Positions 1 through 6,639 of a DNA stretch of 6,899 nucleotides are shown one piece after another. Below the pieces are notes generated by a model. That model worked only from the letters and a program-made list of their open reading frames with translations, made no database searches and was not told the origin of the DNA. Each line of letters begins with the position of its first letter. The stretch's first letter is position 1. Source of the stretch: RAM1 sp040376925 (GTDB taxonomy: Bacteria; Pseudomonadota; Gammaproteobacteria; Burkholderiales; Burkholderiaceae_C); NCBI GenBank assembly GCA_040376925.1, contig JBEIPU010000183.1, positions 1 through 6,899 on the forward strand, read 5' to 3'. Made by a program: the position numbers and the translations under genes.

Positions 1-393
1 CAGGCTGGGCACCTTGGCCAGCAGCGACACCGGACGGAAGTCCTTGTCGGCGTCATAGGGCAGGCGGCTGTAGATGAACGGGTTGACCGCCATGGTGCCG
101 ATGTGGCTGAGCACCACCGTGTGCTGGTCGTCGGCGCGCGCCCCCTCGGACATGGCGATGTTGCCCGACGCGCCGGGCTTGTTGTCCACAAACACGTTCT
201 GGCCCAGCAGCTTGGTCAGCTCGCCCGCGGTGGCGCGGGCAATGATCTCGGAACTGCCGCCCGGTGCAAATGGCACGACGAAGCGGATGGGGCGGCTTGG
301 CCAGGCCTGGGCGCGCAGGGCCGGGGCAAAGGTGGCAGCGGCGCTGCCGGCGGCGGCCAGCAGCAGGCTGCGGCGGGGCAAGGTGGTGGTCAT
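1..393 (-). CDS. Bug-family (TctC-like) periplasmic solute-binding protein, N-terminal part; continues off the left edge
   Basis: The first 131 residues are visible and the frame is still open at position 1. The start at 393 is chosen because a strong Shine-Dalgarno (GGAGGAGA) lies 7 nt upstream. The N-terminus has an Arg-Arg pair (residues 7-8, PRRS), a short hydrophobic Ala/Leu stretch and an A-rich cleavage region ending near ALRAQA (about residue 29), consistent with export and possibly Tat-like. The mature part shows Bug/TctC hallmarks: IRFVVPFAPGGSSEIIAR around residues 36-53, NKPGASGNIA around 70-80, and YDADKDFRPVSLLAKVP near the right end of the visible part. Family members bind carboxylates or other small acids for tripartite tricarboxylate transporters, or act as orphan receptors; the ligand cannot be read here. 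It is divergent from the two-component system at 499-2539 and so is its likely target. tctB/tctA-type membrane genes may lie to the left; that is inference. Confidence 0.93.
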   Translation of the reverse strand, partial: MTTTLPRRSLLLAAAGSAAATFAPALRAQAWPSRPIRFVVPFAPGGSSEIIARATAGELTKLLGQNVFVDNKPGASGNIAMSEGARADDQHTVVLSHIGTMAVNPFIYSRLPYDADKDFRPVSLLAKVPSL

Positions 394-400
394 GGGGTTG

Positions 401-408
401 TCTCCTCC
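401..408 (-). promoter_or_regulatory. Ribosome binding site of the left-edge Bug gene
   Basis: GGAGGAGA on the minus strand, 7 nt before the ATG at 393. It is nearly a perfect anti-SD match and fixes that start. The rest of the divergent intergenic region (409-498) contains no convincing -35/-10 pair on either strand; the regulator's own site is presumably here but cannot be recognised. Confidence 0.8.
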
Positions 409-498
409 AGCAAGTGTGCGAACAGCGCGCATGGTGCCAGCGCCGACCTATCAGTTGCCTTTCAGTGGCCGGGCGGCGCGGCGGGCACAATTCGGCCC

Positions 499-1173
499 AT
501 GCGCATCCTGCTGGCTGAAGACGAACGCGACCTGGGCGAATGGCTGGCCCGCGCGCTGGAGCAGGCCGGCTTTCGGGTGGACTGGCTGGACGACGGCCGC
601 CTGGTGGAGCGCGCGCTGGCCGCCGGAGAACACGACGCGCTGGTGCTGGACCTGGGCCTGCCCGGGCGCGACGGGCACGAGGTGCTCAAGCGCATCCGCG
701 CGCGCGACCAGCGCCTGCCGGTGCTGATCCTGACCGCGCGCGATTCACTGGCCGAACGCGTGAGCACCCTCAACGAAGGCGCCGACGACTTCCTGGCCAA
801 GCCCTTTGCACTGGCCGAGCTGGAGGCGCGGTTGACCGCGCTGATCCGCCGCGCGCGCGGCAGCGAGCACCCGCGCCTGGCCTGCGGGCCGCTGCAGTTT
901 GACACCGTGACGCGGCGCTTCACCCTGGGCGACGAGGTGCTGTCGCTGTCGCCGCGCGAGCAGGCGGCGCTGCGCGTGCTGGTGCAAAAAAGCGGCGAGC
1001 CCGTGTCGCGCCAGCAGCTGATGGACCGCGTGTTCAGTGACGAAGAGGACGTGCAAAGCAGCGCGGTGGACGTGCTGCTGCACCGCCTGCGCCGCCGCCT
1101 GGACGGCAGCGGCGTGCGCATCCATACCTACCGGGGGCTGGGCTATGTCCTGGAGCCGCATCCGCAGGCTTAG
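499..1173 (+). CDS. OmpR/TctD-type response regulator
   Basis: A 224-residue DNA-binding response regulator of normal length for the OmpR/PhoB class. The receiver domain spans about residues 1-118, with acidic pocket E7/D8, phospho-acceptor D51 (VLDLGLPGRDG), T79 and K101 (KPF). The winged helix-turn-helix domain spans about 124-220, with a recognition helix near 188-202 (SAVDVLLHRLRRRLD) and the C-terminal wing IHTYRGLGYVL. The start at 499 begins exactly at the canonical MRILLAEDE; longer upstream readings run into non-homologous intergenic sequence. There is no clear Shine-Dalgarno before it. The gene overlaps the downstream kinase by 29 bp, so the two are cognate and co-translated. Order and divergence from a Bug gene resemble TctD/BctD, which control tricarboxylate uptake; QseB-like regulators are the main alternative. 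The signal is not readable from sequence. Confidence 0.96.
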   Translation: MRILLAEDERDLGEWLARALEQAGFRVDWLDDGRLVERALAAGEHDALVLDLGLPGRDGHEVLKRIRARDQRLPVLILTARDSLAERVSTLNEGADDFLAKPFALAELEARLTALIRRARGSEHPRLACGPLQFDTVTRRFTLGDEVLSLSPREQAALRVLVQKSGEPVSRQQLMDRVFSDEEDVQSSAVDVLLHRLRRRLDGSGVRIHTYRGLGYVLEPHPQA

Positions 1174-2539
1174 CGCCGGGGCCAGCCTGCGAGCCAAGCT
1201 GCTGGCGCTGCTGCTGCCGGCCATGCTGGGCATTGCAGGCATGAGCCTGTGGGCCACCCATGCCGACGCCGTGGGCTCGGCCAACGCGGCGTATGACCGG
1301 TCGCTGCTGGGTGCCATCAAGGCGCTGGACCTGAACGTGTCCACCGCCTCGGGCGGGCTGGCGGTGGAGCTGCCGTACCGGCTGTTTGAATTCTTTCAGC
1401 TCACCGCCACGGGCGAGGTGTACTTTCGCGTGGCCACGGCCGACGGCCTGGTGGAAATCGGCCACCCCGATCTGCCGCGCCCGCCGCGCGCGCCGCGCCT
1501 GGGCGAACCGGTGTTTTACGACGCGCGCTACTTTGGCGAACCGGTGCGCGTGGGCGCCTATGTGCGCCCGCTGGAGCGGCCCGTGGGCGCCGCGCAGGAG
1601 GTGATGATCCAGGTGGCTGAAAGCACGGCGTCGCGCACGCAGTTCACATCCCGCTTTGTGCGCCGCGCCGCGTGGCGTGACGCCGCCTTGCTGGCCGTGC
1701 TGCTGGCCAGCGTGGCGCTGGCGCTGTGGGTGGCGCTGCGCCCGGTGTCGCGCCTGGCGCGGCTGACGGCGCAGCGCGCGCCCGATGATTTGCGCCCGCT
1801 GGAGGCCGCCGGCCTGCCGCGCGATATCGCACCGCTGGTGGAGGCGGTGAACCAGCAGCTGGCCCGCACCGACGCGCTGATGACCGAGCGCCGCCGCTTC
1901 ATCGACGACGCCTCGCACCAGCTGCGCACGCCGCTGGCCACGCTGCGCGCGCAGGTGGACTACGCGCTGCGAGAGCCCGACAGCGTGCGCGCCCGCCAGG
2001 CGCTGCAGGCCTTGTCACTGGCGCTGGACAACGCCGTGCGCGCCACCAACCAGCTGCTGGCATTGGCCCGCAGCGATGCGGCGGCCGTGCAGACCGAGCC
2101 GTTTGACGCGGCGGCGCTGGCCCGCGAAACGGCGCTGGCACTGCTGCCGCAAGCCCGCGCGCGCAGCATCGACCTGGGCGTGGACGCGCCGGCCGAGGGC
2201 TGCCAAACCGGCGGCGACCGCGCCCTGCTGGGCCAGGCGCTGGCCAACCTGCTGCACAACGCCATCCACCATGGCCGCGCACAGGGCGTGGTGACGGTGC
2301 AGGTGGCGGCCGACGCGCTGGGCTGCAGCCTGGCTGTGCTGGACGACGGGCCCGGTGTGGACGCAGACCTGCTGCCGCGCCTGAGCCAGCGGTTTGCCAA
2401 GGGCCGGGGCAGCAGCGGCAGCGGGCTGGGCCTGGCGATTGCTGAATCCGTGATGACGCGCCACGGCGGGCGGCTGCGCGTGCAGGCGCGCGACGATGGC
2501 CCTGGTTTGAAAGCCGTTTTGTGGTGGCCGCACCCATGA
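1145..2539 (+). CDS. TctE/QseC-type sensor histidine kinase
   Basis: A 464-residue inner-membrane kinase. The start is the ATG at 1145, inside the end of the regulator gene; the open frame extends further upstream, but that part only shadows the regulator. Order of parts: TM1 at about 17-36, a periplasmic domain of about 140 residues resembling the two-component sensor N-terminal domain (AYDRSLLGAIKALD, 49-62; LPYRLFEFF, 76-84), TM2 at about 180-199, a short HAMP-like linker starting RPVSRLARLT, H-box DASHQLRTPL with phospho-accepting H258, N-box NLLHNAIHHG with N372, G1 DDGPG (400-404), an RFAKG F-box and G2 SGSGLGLAI (424-432). All catalytic motifs are intact. In the Bordetella BctE/BctD system a Bug protein participates in ligand sensing, and the gene directly downstream here encodes a Bug protein, so a receptor-assisted sensor is a reasonable inference. 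Confidence 0.95.
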   Translation: MSWSRIRRLSAGASLRAKLLALLLPAMLGIAGMSLWATHADAVGSANAAYDRSLLGAIKALDLNVSTASGGLAVELPYRLFEFFQLTATGEVYFRVATADGLVEIGHPDLPRPPRAPRLGEPVFYDARYFGEPVRVGAYVRPLERPVGAAQEVMIQVAESTASRTQFTSRFVRRAAWRDAALLAVLLASVALALWVALRPVSRLARLTAQRAPDDLRPLEAAGLPRDIAPLVEAVNQQLARTDALMTERRRFIDDASHQLRTPLATLRAQVDYALREPDSVRARQALQALSLALDNAVRATNQLLALARSDAAAVQTEPFDAAALARETALALLPQARARSIDLGVDAPAEGCQTGGDRALLGQALANLLHNAIHHGRAQGVVTVQVAADALGCSLAVLDDGPGVDADLLPRLSQRFAKGRGSSGSGLGLAIAESVMTRHGGRLRVQARDDGPGLKAVLWWPHP

Positions 2540-3507
2540 AGCGCTGGGCCGCCCTGCTGGCCTGCGGCGTGGCCATGGCGCACGCGGCGGCGCCTGCATT
2601 GCCCCAGGGCGCGCGCTGCGTGGCCCCGGCCAAGCCCGGCGGCGGCTTTGACCTGACCTGCGAGCTGGCCCGCACCGCGCTGCAGGCCGCTGCGCCCGGC
2701 GTGGCGCTGCCCACCAGCTACCTGCCCGGCGGCATCGGCGCCATGGCCTTCAACACCGTGGTGCGCCAGCAGCCGGCGGACGCGGCCACCATCGTGGCTT
2801 TTTCGGCCGGCTCGTTGCTGAACCTGGCGCAGGGCCGGTTCGGCCCGCACAGCGAACGCGACGTGCGCTGGGTGGCTGCGCTGGGGCAGGACCATGGCGT
2901 GATCGCCGTGCGGCGCGACGCACCCTATGCCACGCTGGGCGAGCTGGTGGCGGCGCTGCGGCGCAACCCCAACGCCGTGGTGTTTGGCGCGGGCGGCACC
3001 ATCGGCAGCCAGGACTGGATGAAGGCCGCGCTGCTGGCACGCGCCGCGGGCGTGAGCCACAAGACCATGCGCTTTGTGGCGTTTGAAGGCGGCGGCGAGG
3101 CGCTGGGCGCGCTGGCCGGCGGCCATGTGCAGGTGCTGGCCGGCGACGCGGCCGAGGTGGCCCGCCAGATGCAAAAAGGCGTGCCCGTGCGAGTGCTGGC
3201 CGTGCTGGCCGAACAGCGCCTGGGCGGCGCATGGGCCGGCGTGCCCACGGCCAGGGAGCAGGGCTACGACATCCGCTGGCCTATCCTGCGCGGCGTGTAC
3301 GTGGGGCCGCAGGTGCCAGACGCCGCGTACCGCCAGTGGGTGGACGCCTTCACCCAGGCCCAGGCCCACCCGCGCTACACGGCGGCGCTGGCCCAGGCCG
3401 GCCTGCAGGCGGCGCCCGCGACAGGCGTGGCGCTGGAGGCGCAGATTGCGCAGCACATGGCGCGCTACCGTGTGTTGGCCAAAGAATTCGGGCTGGGCCC
3501 CAAATAG
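2536..3507 (+). CDS. Second Bug/TctC-like periplasmic binding protein, translationally coupled to the sensor kinase
   Basis: A 323-residue exported binding protein, normal length for the family. The start at 2536 overlaps the kinase stop as ATGA, which favours it over the in-frame GTG 15 nt upstream. The signal peptide covers about residues 1-18 (MKRWAALLACGVAMAHA). The ligand-loop region is CVAPAKPGGGFDLTCELAR (28-46), followed by YLPGGIGAMAFN (62-73) where many Bug proteins have a N(R/K)PGAGGNIG-type loop. Further conserved-looking blocks are FGAGGTIGSQDW (150-161), VAFEGGGEALGALAGGHVQV (181-200) and GVYVGPQVPDA (253-263). The two Cys of the mature protein, C28 and C42, flank the PGGGFD loop and could form a disulfide. 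No transporter membrane genes adjoin it. Its place inside the regulator-kinase operon suggests a sensory accessory role as much as uptake; this is inference, and the ligand is unknown. Confidence 0.92.
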   Translation: MKRWAALLACGVAMAHAAAPALPQGARCVAPAKPGGGFDLTCELARTALQAAAPGVALPTSYLPGGIGAMAFNTVVRQQPADAATIVAFSAGSLLNLAQGRFGPHSERDVRWVAALGQDHGVIAVRRDAPYATLGELVAALRRNPNAVVFGAGGTIGSQDWMKAALLARAAGVSHKTMRFVAFEGGGEALGALAGGHVQVLAGDAAEVARQMQKGVPVRVLAVLAEQRLGGAWAGVPTAREQGYDIRWPILRGVYVGPQVPDAAYRQWVDAFTQAQAHPRYTAALAQAGLQAAPATGVALEAQIAQHMARYRVLAKEFGLGPK

Positions 3508-3508
3508 C

Positions 3509-3856
3509 TCAGAACGGAATCTTGCCCGTCCAGATGTCCTTGTACATCACCCAGTCACCCATGAAGCTGTACAGCGGGCGCTTGAAGCTGGCGGGCTTGT
3601 TCTTTTCAAACCCGAAATGGCCCACCCAGGCAAACGCATAGCCGCACAGCAGGCCCGCCAGCAGCCACAGCGGGTTGCCGGTAACGAACACCATCGCCAG
3701 GCACACCAGGCCCAGCGACGAGCCCACGAAGTGCAGGCGGCGGCAGGTGCGGTTGTTGTGCTCGCCCAGATAGAACGGGTAGAACTCGGCGAAGGTCTTG
3801 AAAGCGCGCGGGTCGGCGGCAGGGGCGGCAGCGGTGCTGGTAACGGCGGTGTCCAT
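3509..3856 (-). CDS. Mpo1-like / DUF962 small membrane protein
   Basis: A 115-residue protein, typical of short bacterial DUF962/Mpo1-like proteins. A polar N-terminus (FKTFAEFYPFYLGEHNNRTCRRLHFVG) is followed by two closely spaced hydrophobic segments at about residues 43-60 and 62-79, then WVGHFGFEKNKPASFKRPLYSFMGDW. The conserved His/Glu set is present: H33, H42, H80 and E84, with the HN-N-R…H and GH…E-N-PA patterns. The yeast member Mpo1 is an Fe(II) dioxygenase acting on 2-hydroxy fatty acids in membranes; a related role here is possible but not shown by sequence alone. The start at 3856 has an AGGAGA site 6 nt upstream. A CATAAT -10-like element lies at 3884-3889 on the minus strand without a good -35. 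The gene is tail-to-tail with the preceding Bug gene, with a 1-bp gap and no visible terminator. Confidence 0.88.
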   Translation of the reverse strand: MDTAVTSTAAAPAADPRAFKTFAEFYPFYLGEHNNRTCRRLHFVGSSLGLVCLAMVFVTGNPLWLLAGLLCGYAFAWVGHFGFEKNKPASFKRPLYSFMGDWVMYKDIWTGKIPF

Positions 3857-3862
3857 GGCTTG

Positions 3863-3868
3863 TCTCCT
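3863..3868 (-). promoter_or_regulatory. Ribosome binding site of the DUF962 gene
   Basis: AGGAGA on the minus strand, 6 nt before the ATG at 3856; it supports that start over internal alternatives. Confidence 0.75.
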
Positions 3869-3941
3869 GAGTCTTGTCAGTGGATTATGGGCAGGCCTGT
3901 GGAATTTGAGGCTGCACTGCGCCGCCGAAGTTTCAAGCGTT

Positions 3942-3970
3942 TTGATTAAATCGAACGATTTGGCTAAAAT
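3942..3970 (+). promoter_or_regulatory. Sigma-70 promoter of the toxin-antitoxin operon
   Basis: The -35 TTGATT (3942-3947) and -10 TAAAAT (3965-3970) are separated by exactly 17 bp, in an AT-rich patch of otherwise GC-rich DNA. Transcription would begin near 3977, about 23 nt before the antitoxin ATG. No good Shine-Dalgarno is seen before that ATG. Confidence 0.72.
3948..3961. promoter_or_regulatory. Inverted repeat, probable antitoxin operator
   Basis: AAATCG-AA-CGATTT, a perfect 6+6 bp inverted repeat with a 2-bp centre, fills the spacer between the -35 and -10 boxes. Phd/YefM-type antitoxins autorepress by binding short palindromes at their own promoters, so this is the natural candidate operator. 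Binding is inferred. Confidence 0.6.
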
Positions 3971-3999
3971 GAGCTGTCATTTCAATCACGCCAGCTAAC

Positions 4000-4251
4000 A
4001 TGCAAACCTACACCGCCAATGAAGCCAAGACCCGGTTCGGCGAATTCATCGACCGGGCGCAGCGCGAGCCAGTGCGTGTGATGCGCCATGACCGCGTGGT
4101 AGGCGTCATGGTGAGCGCGCAAGACTATGAAGACATGCGTGCTTTTTATGCCAACCGGCTGCAGGGCACACTGGACACCGTCGCCGCGCAAGCGGGCCGG
4201 GCCGGTTTGACGCAGAAGAAGCTCGACGACCTGCTGGCTGATGAAAGCTGA
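4000..4251 (+). CDS. Phd/YefM-family antitoxin
   Basis: An 83-residue antitoxin. The N-terminal half (about 1-50) has the Phd/YefM fold signature: YTANEAKTRFGEFIDRAQREPVRVMRHDRVVGVMVSAQDYEDM, i.e. the DNA-binding and dimerisation part. The C-terminal part (about 51-83) is a predicted helical, probably partly disordered toxin-neutralising tail ending KKLDDLLADES. It overlaps the downstream PIN gene by 11 bp (4241-4251), so the pair is translationally coupled. It is likely autoregulated through the inverted repeat in its promoter. There is no strong ribosome binding site before the ATG (ccagctaac). Pairing of a Phd-like antitoxin with a PIN toxin is well known. Confidence 0.93.
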   Translation: MQTYTANEAKTRFGEFIDRAQREPVRVMRHDRVVGVMVSAQDYEDMRAFYANRLQGTLDTVAAQAGRAGLTQKKLDDLLADES

Positions 4252-4681
4252 GAGCCGCCTGCGGGTGGTGATCGACACCAACGTCTGGATCAGCGGCATG
4301 CTTTCCACCCGGGGTACGCCTGCCCAATTGGTGCGGCAGGTGCTGTCGCACGGTGTCGCTGTATTCACCCAGGCTACTTTTGATGAACTGGAATCACGGC
4401 TGTGGAAGCCGAAGTTTGACCCGTACCTCAGCATCGAAGCCCGACGCCTGTTGCTGCACGATGTGAACGCAGCCGCCCAGTGGGTAGAGGTGCCGACTGG
4501 ACTGGCTGCAGGCAAGTGGTCCCGCGATCCCCATGACGACGCATTCGTGCGCGCTGCATTGGCGGCAAAAGCTCCTTGGCTGGTCACAGGGGATACCGAT
4601 TTGCTATCCATCCCGCCGATGGACGGTCTGCACATCCTCACACCGGCAGCCGCGCTGGCGCTGCCGGAATTTCAAAGCTGA
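4241..4681 (+). CDS. PIN-domain ribonuclease toxin (putative toxin component, COG1569-like)
   Basis: A 146-residue PIN-domain protein, full length for the family. The start is VVIDTNVWISGML with the first metal-binding Asp at D12. A central acidic residue lies in FDELESRL (E49). The C-terminal acidic cluster is RDPHDDAFV (D96, D99, D100) and the last pair is in VTGDTDLL (D118, D120). These give the Mg2+-binding tetrad expected of a PIN endoribonuclease, so the toxin appears active. Likely targets are RNAs; the specific target is not readable. It follows the antitoxin with an 11-bp overlap and ends 19 bp before the convergent P450 gene; no terminator hairpin is evident in the gap. Confidence 0.92.
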   Translation: MKAESRLRVVIDTNVWISGMLSTRGTPAQLVRQVLSHGVAVFTQATFDELESRLWKPKFDPYLSIEARRLLLHDVNAAAQWVEVPTGLAAGKWSRDPHDDAFVRAALAAKAPWLVTGDTDLLSIPPMDGLHILTPAAALALPEFQS

Positions 4682-4700
4682 ACCGCGCACGCCCGGTGGC

Positions 4701-5993
4701 TTACACCGCAAACGGCGCGTGCAAGAACCCCCTGAAACGTGCGCGACCGCCGCGCTGCGGGCTGGCCGTGAGTCGGTAGGCGGGAAAGCGCTGCAGAAAG
4801 CGGCCGATGGCAATGCGCCCCTCCAGCCGCGCCAGGCTCAGGCCCGCGCACTGGTGGATGCCGAAGCCAAAGGCCAGGTGGCGATTGTTCTCACGAGACA
4901 GGTCCAGCACATCGGGGTGGGCAAACTGGGCCGGGTCGCGGTTGGCGGCGCCTATGCACAGCGTGACCAGTGCGCCGGGCGCCAGCGGCACGCCGCCCAC
5001 CACACAGGCCTTGACGGCCCGGCGGTTGCCCAGCTGGTTGGACGATTCAAACCGCAGGAACTCATCCACGGCCAGCGTCATCACCGCTTCCAGCGCGGCG
5101 GCGTCGGGGGCCGCGGCCATGCGCTGCAGCAGCCGGGCTTTCTCATCCGGCCATTCCAGCAGCGCCACCAGTGCGTTGCCAATCAAGTTGGTGGTGGTCT
5201 CATGACCCGCGTTCAGGATGAACACGCAGTTTTGCAGCAGCTCGGTTTCGCTCAATGTGTCACCTGCGCTCTCGCCCTGGATCAGCCGCGTGAGCACGTC
5301 ATGCTCCGGATCGCCGGGGTGCGCGCGGCGGTCGCGCACCAGCTCGCGCAGGTAAGCGGTGAAATCGCTCACGCTCTGGTTGCCCAGTGCCTCCTGCTCG
5401 GGCGTCAGCTTCGGCTCCAGCGCGCCCAGGATGGCCAGCGACCAGTCGCGCAGCGGCGCGCGGTCCGCATGCGGCACGCCCAGCAGGTTGCCGATGATCT
5501 CCACGGGGATGGCCGAGGCAAAGTCTTCAATCAGATCGCCGCCGCCCCGGGCAGCCATCGCATCCAGCAAGCCATCGACCAGCGTGATGAGGCCCGGCTC
5601 CATGTCGGCAATGGCGCGGCGCGTGAGCGCACCCATGATGAGCTTGCGCACGCGCGTGTGCAGCGGCGGGTCGTTGAAGACGAGGCTGGTGGTGTGGTGC
5701 ACGAGCAGGGGGGCGTCGTCGCCGCTACCGTAGGGGCCGTGGTTGTACTTCGGCGTAAATTCCACCTTCTTGTCAGAGCTGAAGGACTGCGCGTCGCGGT
5801 ACACGGCCACCAGGTCCGCATAGCGCGTGAGGAAGTACGAGCCATCAGGCATGCGCCGCACTGGTTCATGCTCGCGCAGCCAGGCATAGACGGGGTAGGG
5901 GTTGGCGTAGAAATCGGCGGGCAGGGCGCGCAGGTCCAGGCTGGTGGCAATGGCTTGGGCCTGTGTGGGGGCCATGGGGGGCGTGATGGTCAT
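4701..5993 (-). CDS. Cytochrome P450 (bacterial soluble class)
   Basis: A 430-residue soluble P450 without a membrane anchor, normal for bacterial CYPs. C-helix HTRVR (H112, R116) for haem propionate binding; I-helix oxygen-activation motif AGHETT (262-267) with the acid-alcohol pair E265/T266; K-helix ExxR as EFLR (E311, R314); haem-binding loop FGFGIHQCAG (375-384) with axial Cys382. All catalytic elements are intact, so it should be a functional monooxygenase. It would need an external electron donor; no ferredoxin or reductase gene is in the window. The substrate and CYP family are not assigned. The start at 5993 has no Shine-Dalgarno; an alternative ATG is at residue 7. A -10 box ending 7 nt before the ATG suggests a leaderless message. 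It lies 8 bp behind the truncated integrase gene in the same direction. Confidence 0.95.
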   Translation of the reverse strand: MTITPPMAPTQAQAIATSLDLRALPADFYANPYPVYAWLREHEPVRRMPDGSYFLTRYADLVAVYRDAQSFSSDKKVEFTPKYNHGPYGSGDDAPLLVHHTTSLVFNDPPLHTRVRKLIMGALTRRAIADMEPGLITLVDGLLDAMAARGGGDLIEDFASAIPVEIIGNLLGVPHADRAPLRDWSLAILGALEPKLTPEQEALGNQSVSDFTAYLRELVRDRRAHPGDPEHDVLTRLIQGESAGDTLSETELLQNCVFILNAGHETTTNLIGNALVALLEWPDEKARLLQRMAAAPDAAALEAVMTLAVDEFLRFESSNQLGNRRAVKACVVGGVPLAPGALVTLCIGAANRDPAQFAHPDVLDLSRENNRHLAFGFGIHQCAGLSLARLEGRIAIGRFLQRFPAYRLTASPQRGGRARFRGFLHAPFAV

Positions 5994-6000
5994 GGGTGGG

Positions 6001-6028
6001 TTTATACAGCGCGGTATGCTGCGGGCAA
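6001..6028 (-). promoter_or_regulatory. Candidate leaderless promoter of the P450 gene, inside the truncated intI tail
   Basis: On the minus strand, TTGCCC (6028-6023) and TATAAA (6006-6001) are separated by 16 bp. The -10 ends 7 nt before the P450 ATG, so the transcript would start at or within a base or two of the A of ATG. No ribosome binding site exists in between, which fits leaderless translation. The TAA stop of the truncated integrase frame (6004-6002) is part of this -10 box. Confidence 0.5.
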
Positions 6029-6631
6029 CGCAACTGTGGCGAATAGCGGCGACACCAGCGAACGGGGCAGCATGACCACTCTATCCTTGTCCCCCTTGCC
6101 ACTGCGCACGACGATCACGTGCCGGTCGAAGTCAACATCCTTCACGCGCAGGCACAGGCCTTCTGACAGCCGCATGCCCGTGCCATAAAGAAGCCGGGCC
6201 AACAGGCTTTCGACGCCATCCATCAGCGACAGAACGGCCTGTACTTCGTCCTTGGTCAAGACAACGGGAACGCGCTTGCGCTCTGGCGGGCGGCCTATGG
6301 ATTGAAGCCACGGCAAGTCCAGGCCCAGCACCTGCTTGTACAAAAACAGCAGTGCGTTGAGTGCCTGTCGGTGGGTAGCGGGCGAAACCTGCCGATCGTT
6401 GGCGAGCATGGTGAGAAATGCCTCGACCTCGGCTCGCCCCATGTCGCGCGGATGCCGCATCTTGCCTGTGCGGCCATGCCAGCGGATGAAAAAGCGCGCC
6501 CAGTAGAGGTAAGCCTTTTCGGTCTGCAGGCTATAGTGAAGGTACCGAACGCGTTCGCGCAGTTGGTCCAGCAGGCGGACGGAGTGGAAAGCAGGGGCGG
6601 CGACTTTGTCAGATTCAATATACCTGTTCAT
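6002..6631 (-). pseudogene. intI: Integron integrase (IntI-type tyrosine recombinase), 3'-truncated
   Basis: The open frame gives 209 residues against about 320-340 for complete IntI. The N-terminal SAM-like DNA-binding part is clear: RLLDQLRERVRYLHYSLQTEKAY (19-41), AEVEAFLTMLAND, VSPATHRQALNALLFLYKQVLG, DLPWLQSIGRPPERKRVPVVLT. The catalytic domain begins with LLYGTGMRLSEGLCLRVKDVDF, holding the first catalytic Arg (R154), and GKGDKDR with the Lys (K179). Similarity stops after VMLPRSLV (residue 193, about 6053). The last 16 residues look unrelated and run to a stop. The integron-specific I2 insert, the C-terminal H-x-x-R, the H/W and the nucleophilic Tyr are all missing, so it cannot recombine. 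The start at 6631 is preferred over the ATG at 6670, because the latter lies upstream of the promoter -10 and adds residues unlike IntI. Confidence 0.9.
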
Positions 6632-6639
6632 TTGTACAG
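6624..6639. promoter_or_regulatory. LexA box over the intI start
   Basis: On the plus strand CTGTTCATTTGTACAG, a perfect CTGT-N8-ACAG LexA consensus. It overlaps the last two bases of the intI -10 box and the intI ATG (6631-6629), the same arrangement as in SOS-controlled integron integrases. It implies LexA repression and induction on DNA damage. Confidence 0.85.

Noticed and set aside
424..439. TGGCAC-like/GC (-24/-12) sigma-54 pattern on the minus strand upstream of the left-edge Bug gene
   Set aside because: Only the GG and GC are well placed and the -12 element is poor. The neighbouring regulator is OmpR-type, not a sigma-54 activator.
264..902. Several open frames on both strands over the regulator and kinase genes
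   Set aside because: They are shadows typical of GC-rich DNA: Arg/Ala/Pro-rich, no domain signal, and overlapping genes with clear motifs.
4676..4705. Search for a bidirectional terminator between the convergent PIN and P450 genes, and likewise at 3500-3515
   Set aside because: The gaps are 19 bp and 1 bp, and no GC stem with a U tract was found in them.
4533..6188. A 551-codon open frame antisense to the P450
   Set aside because: Its translation is low-complexity and Arg/Gln/His-rich with no motifs, while the opposite strand has a full set of P450 signatures.
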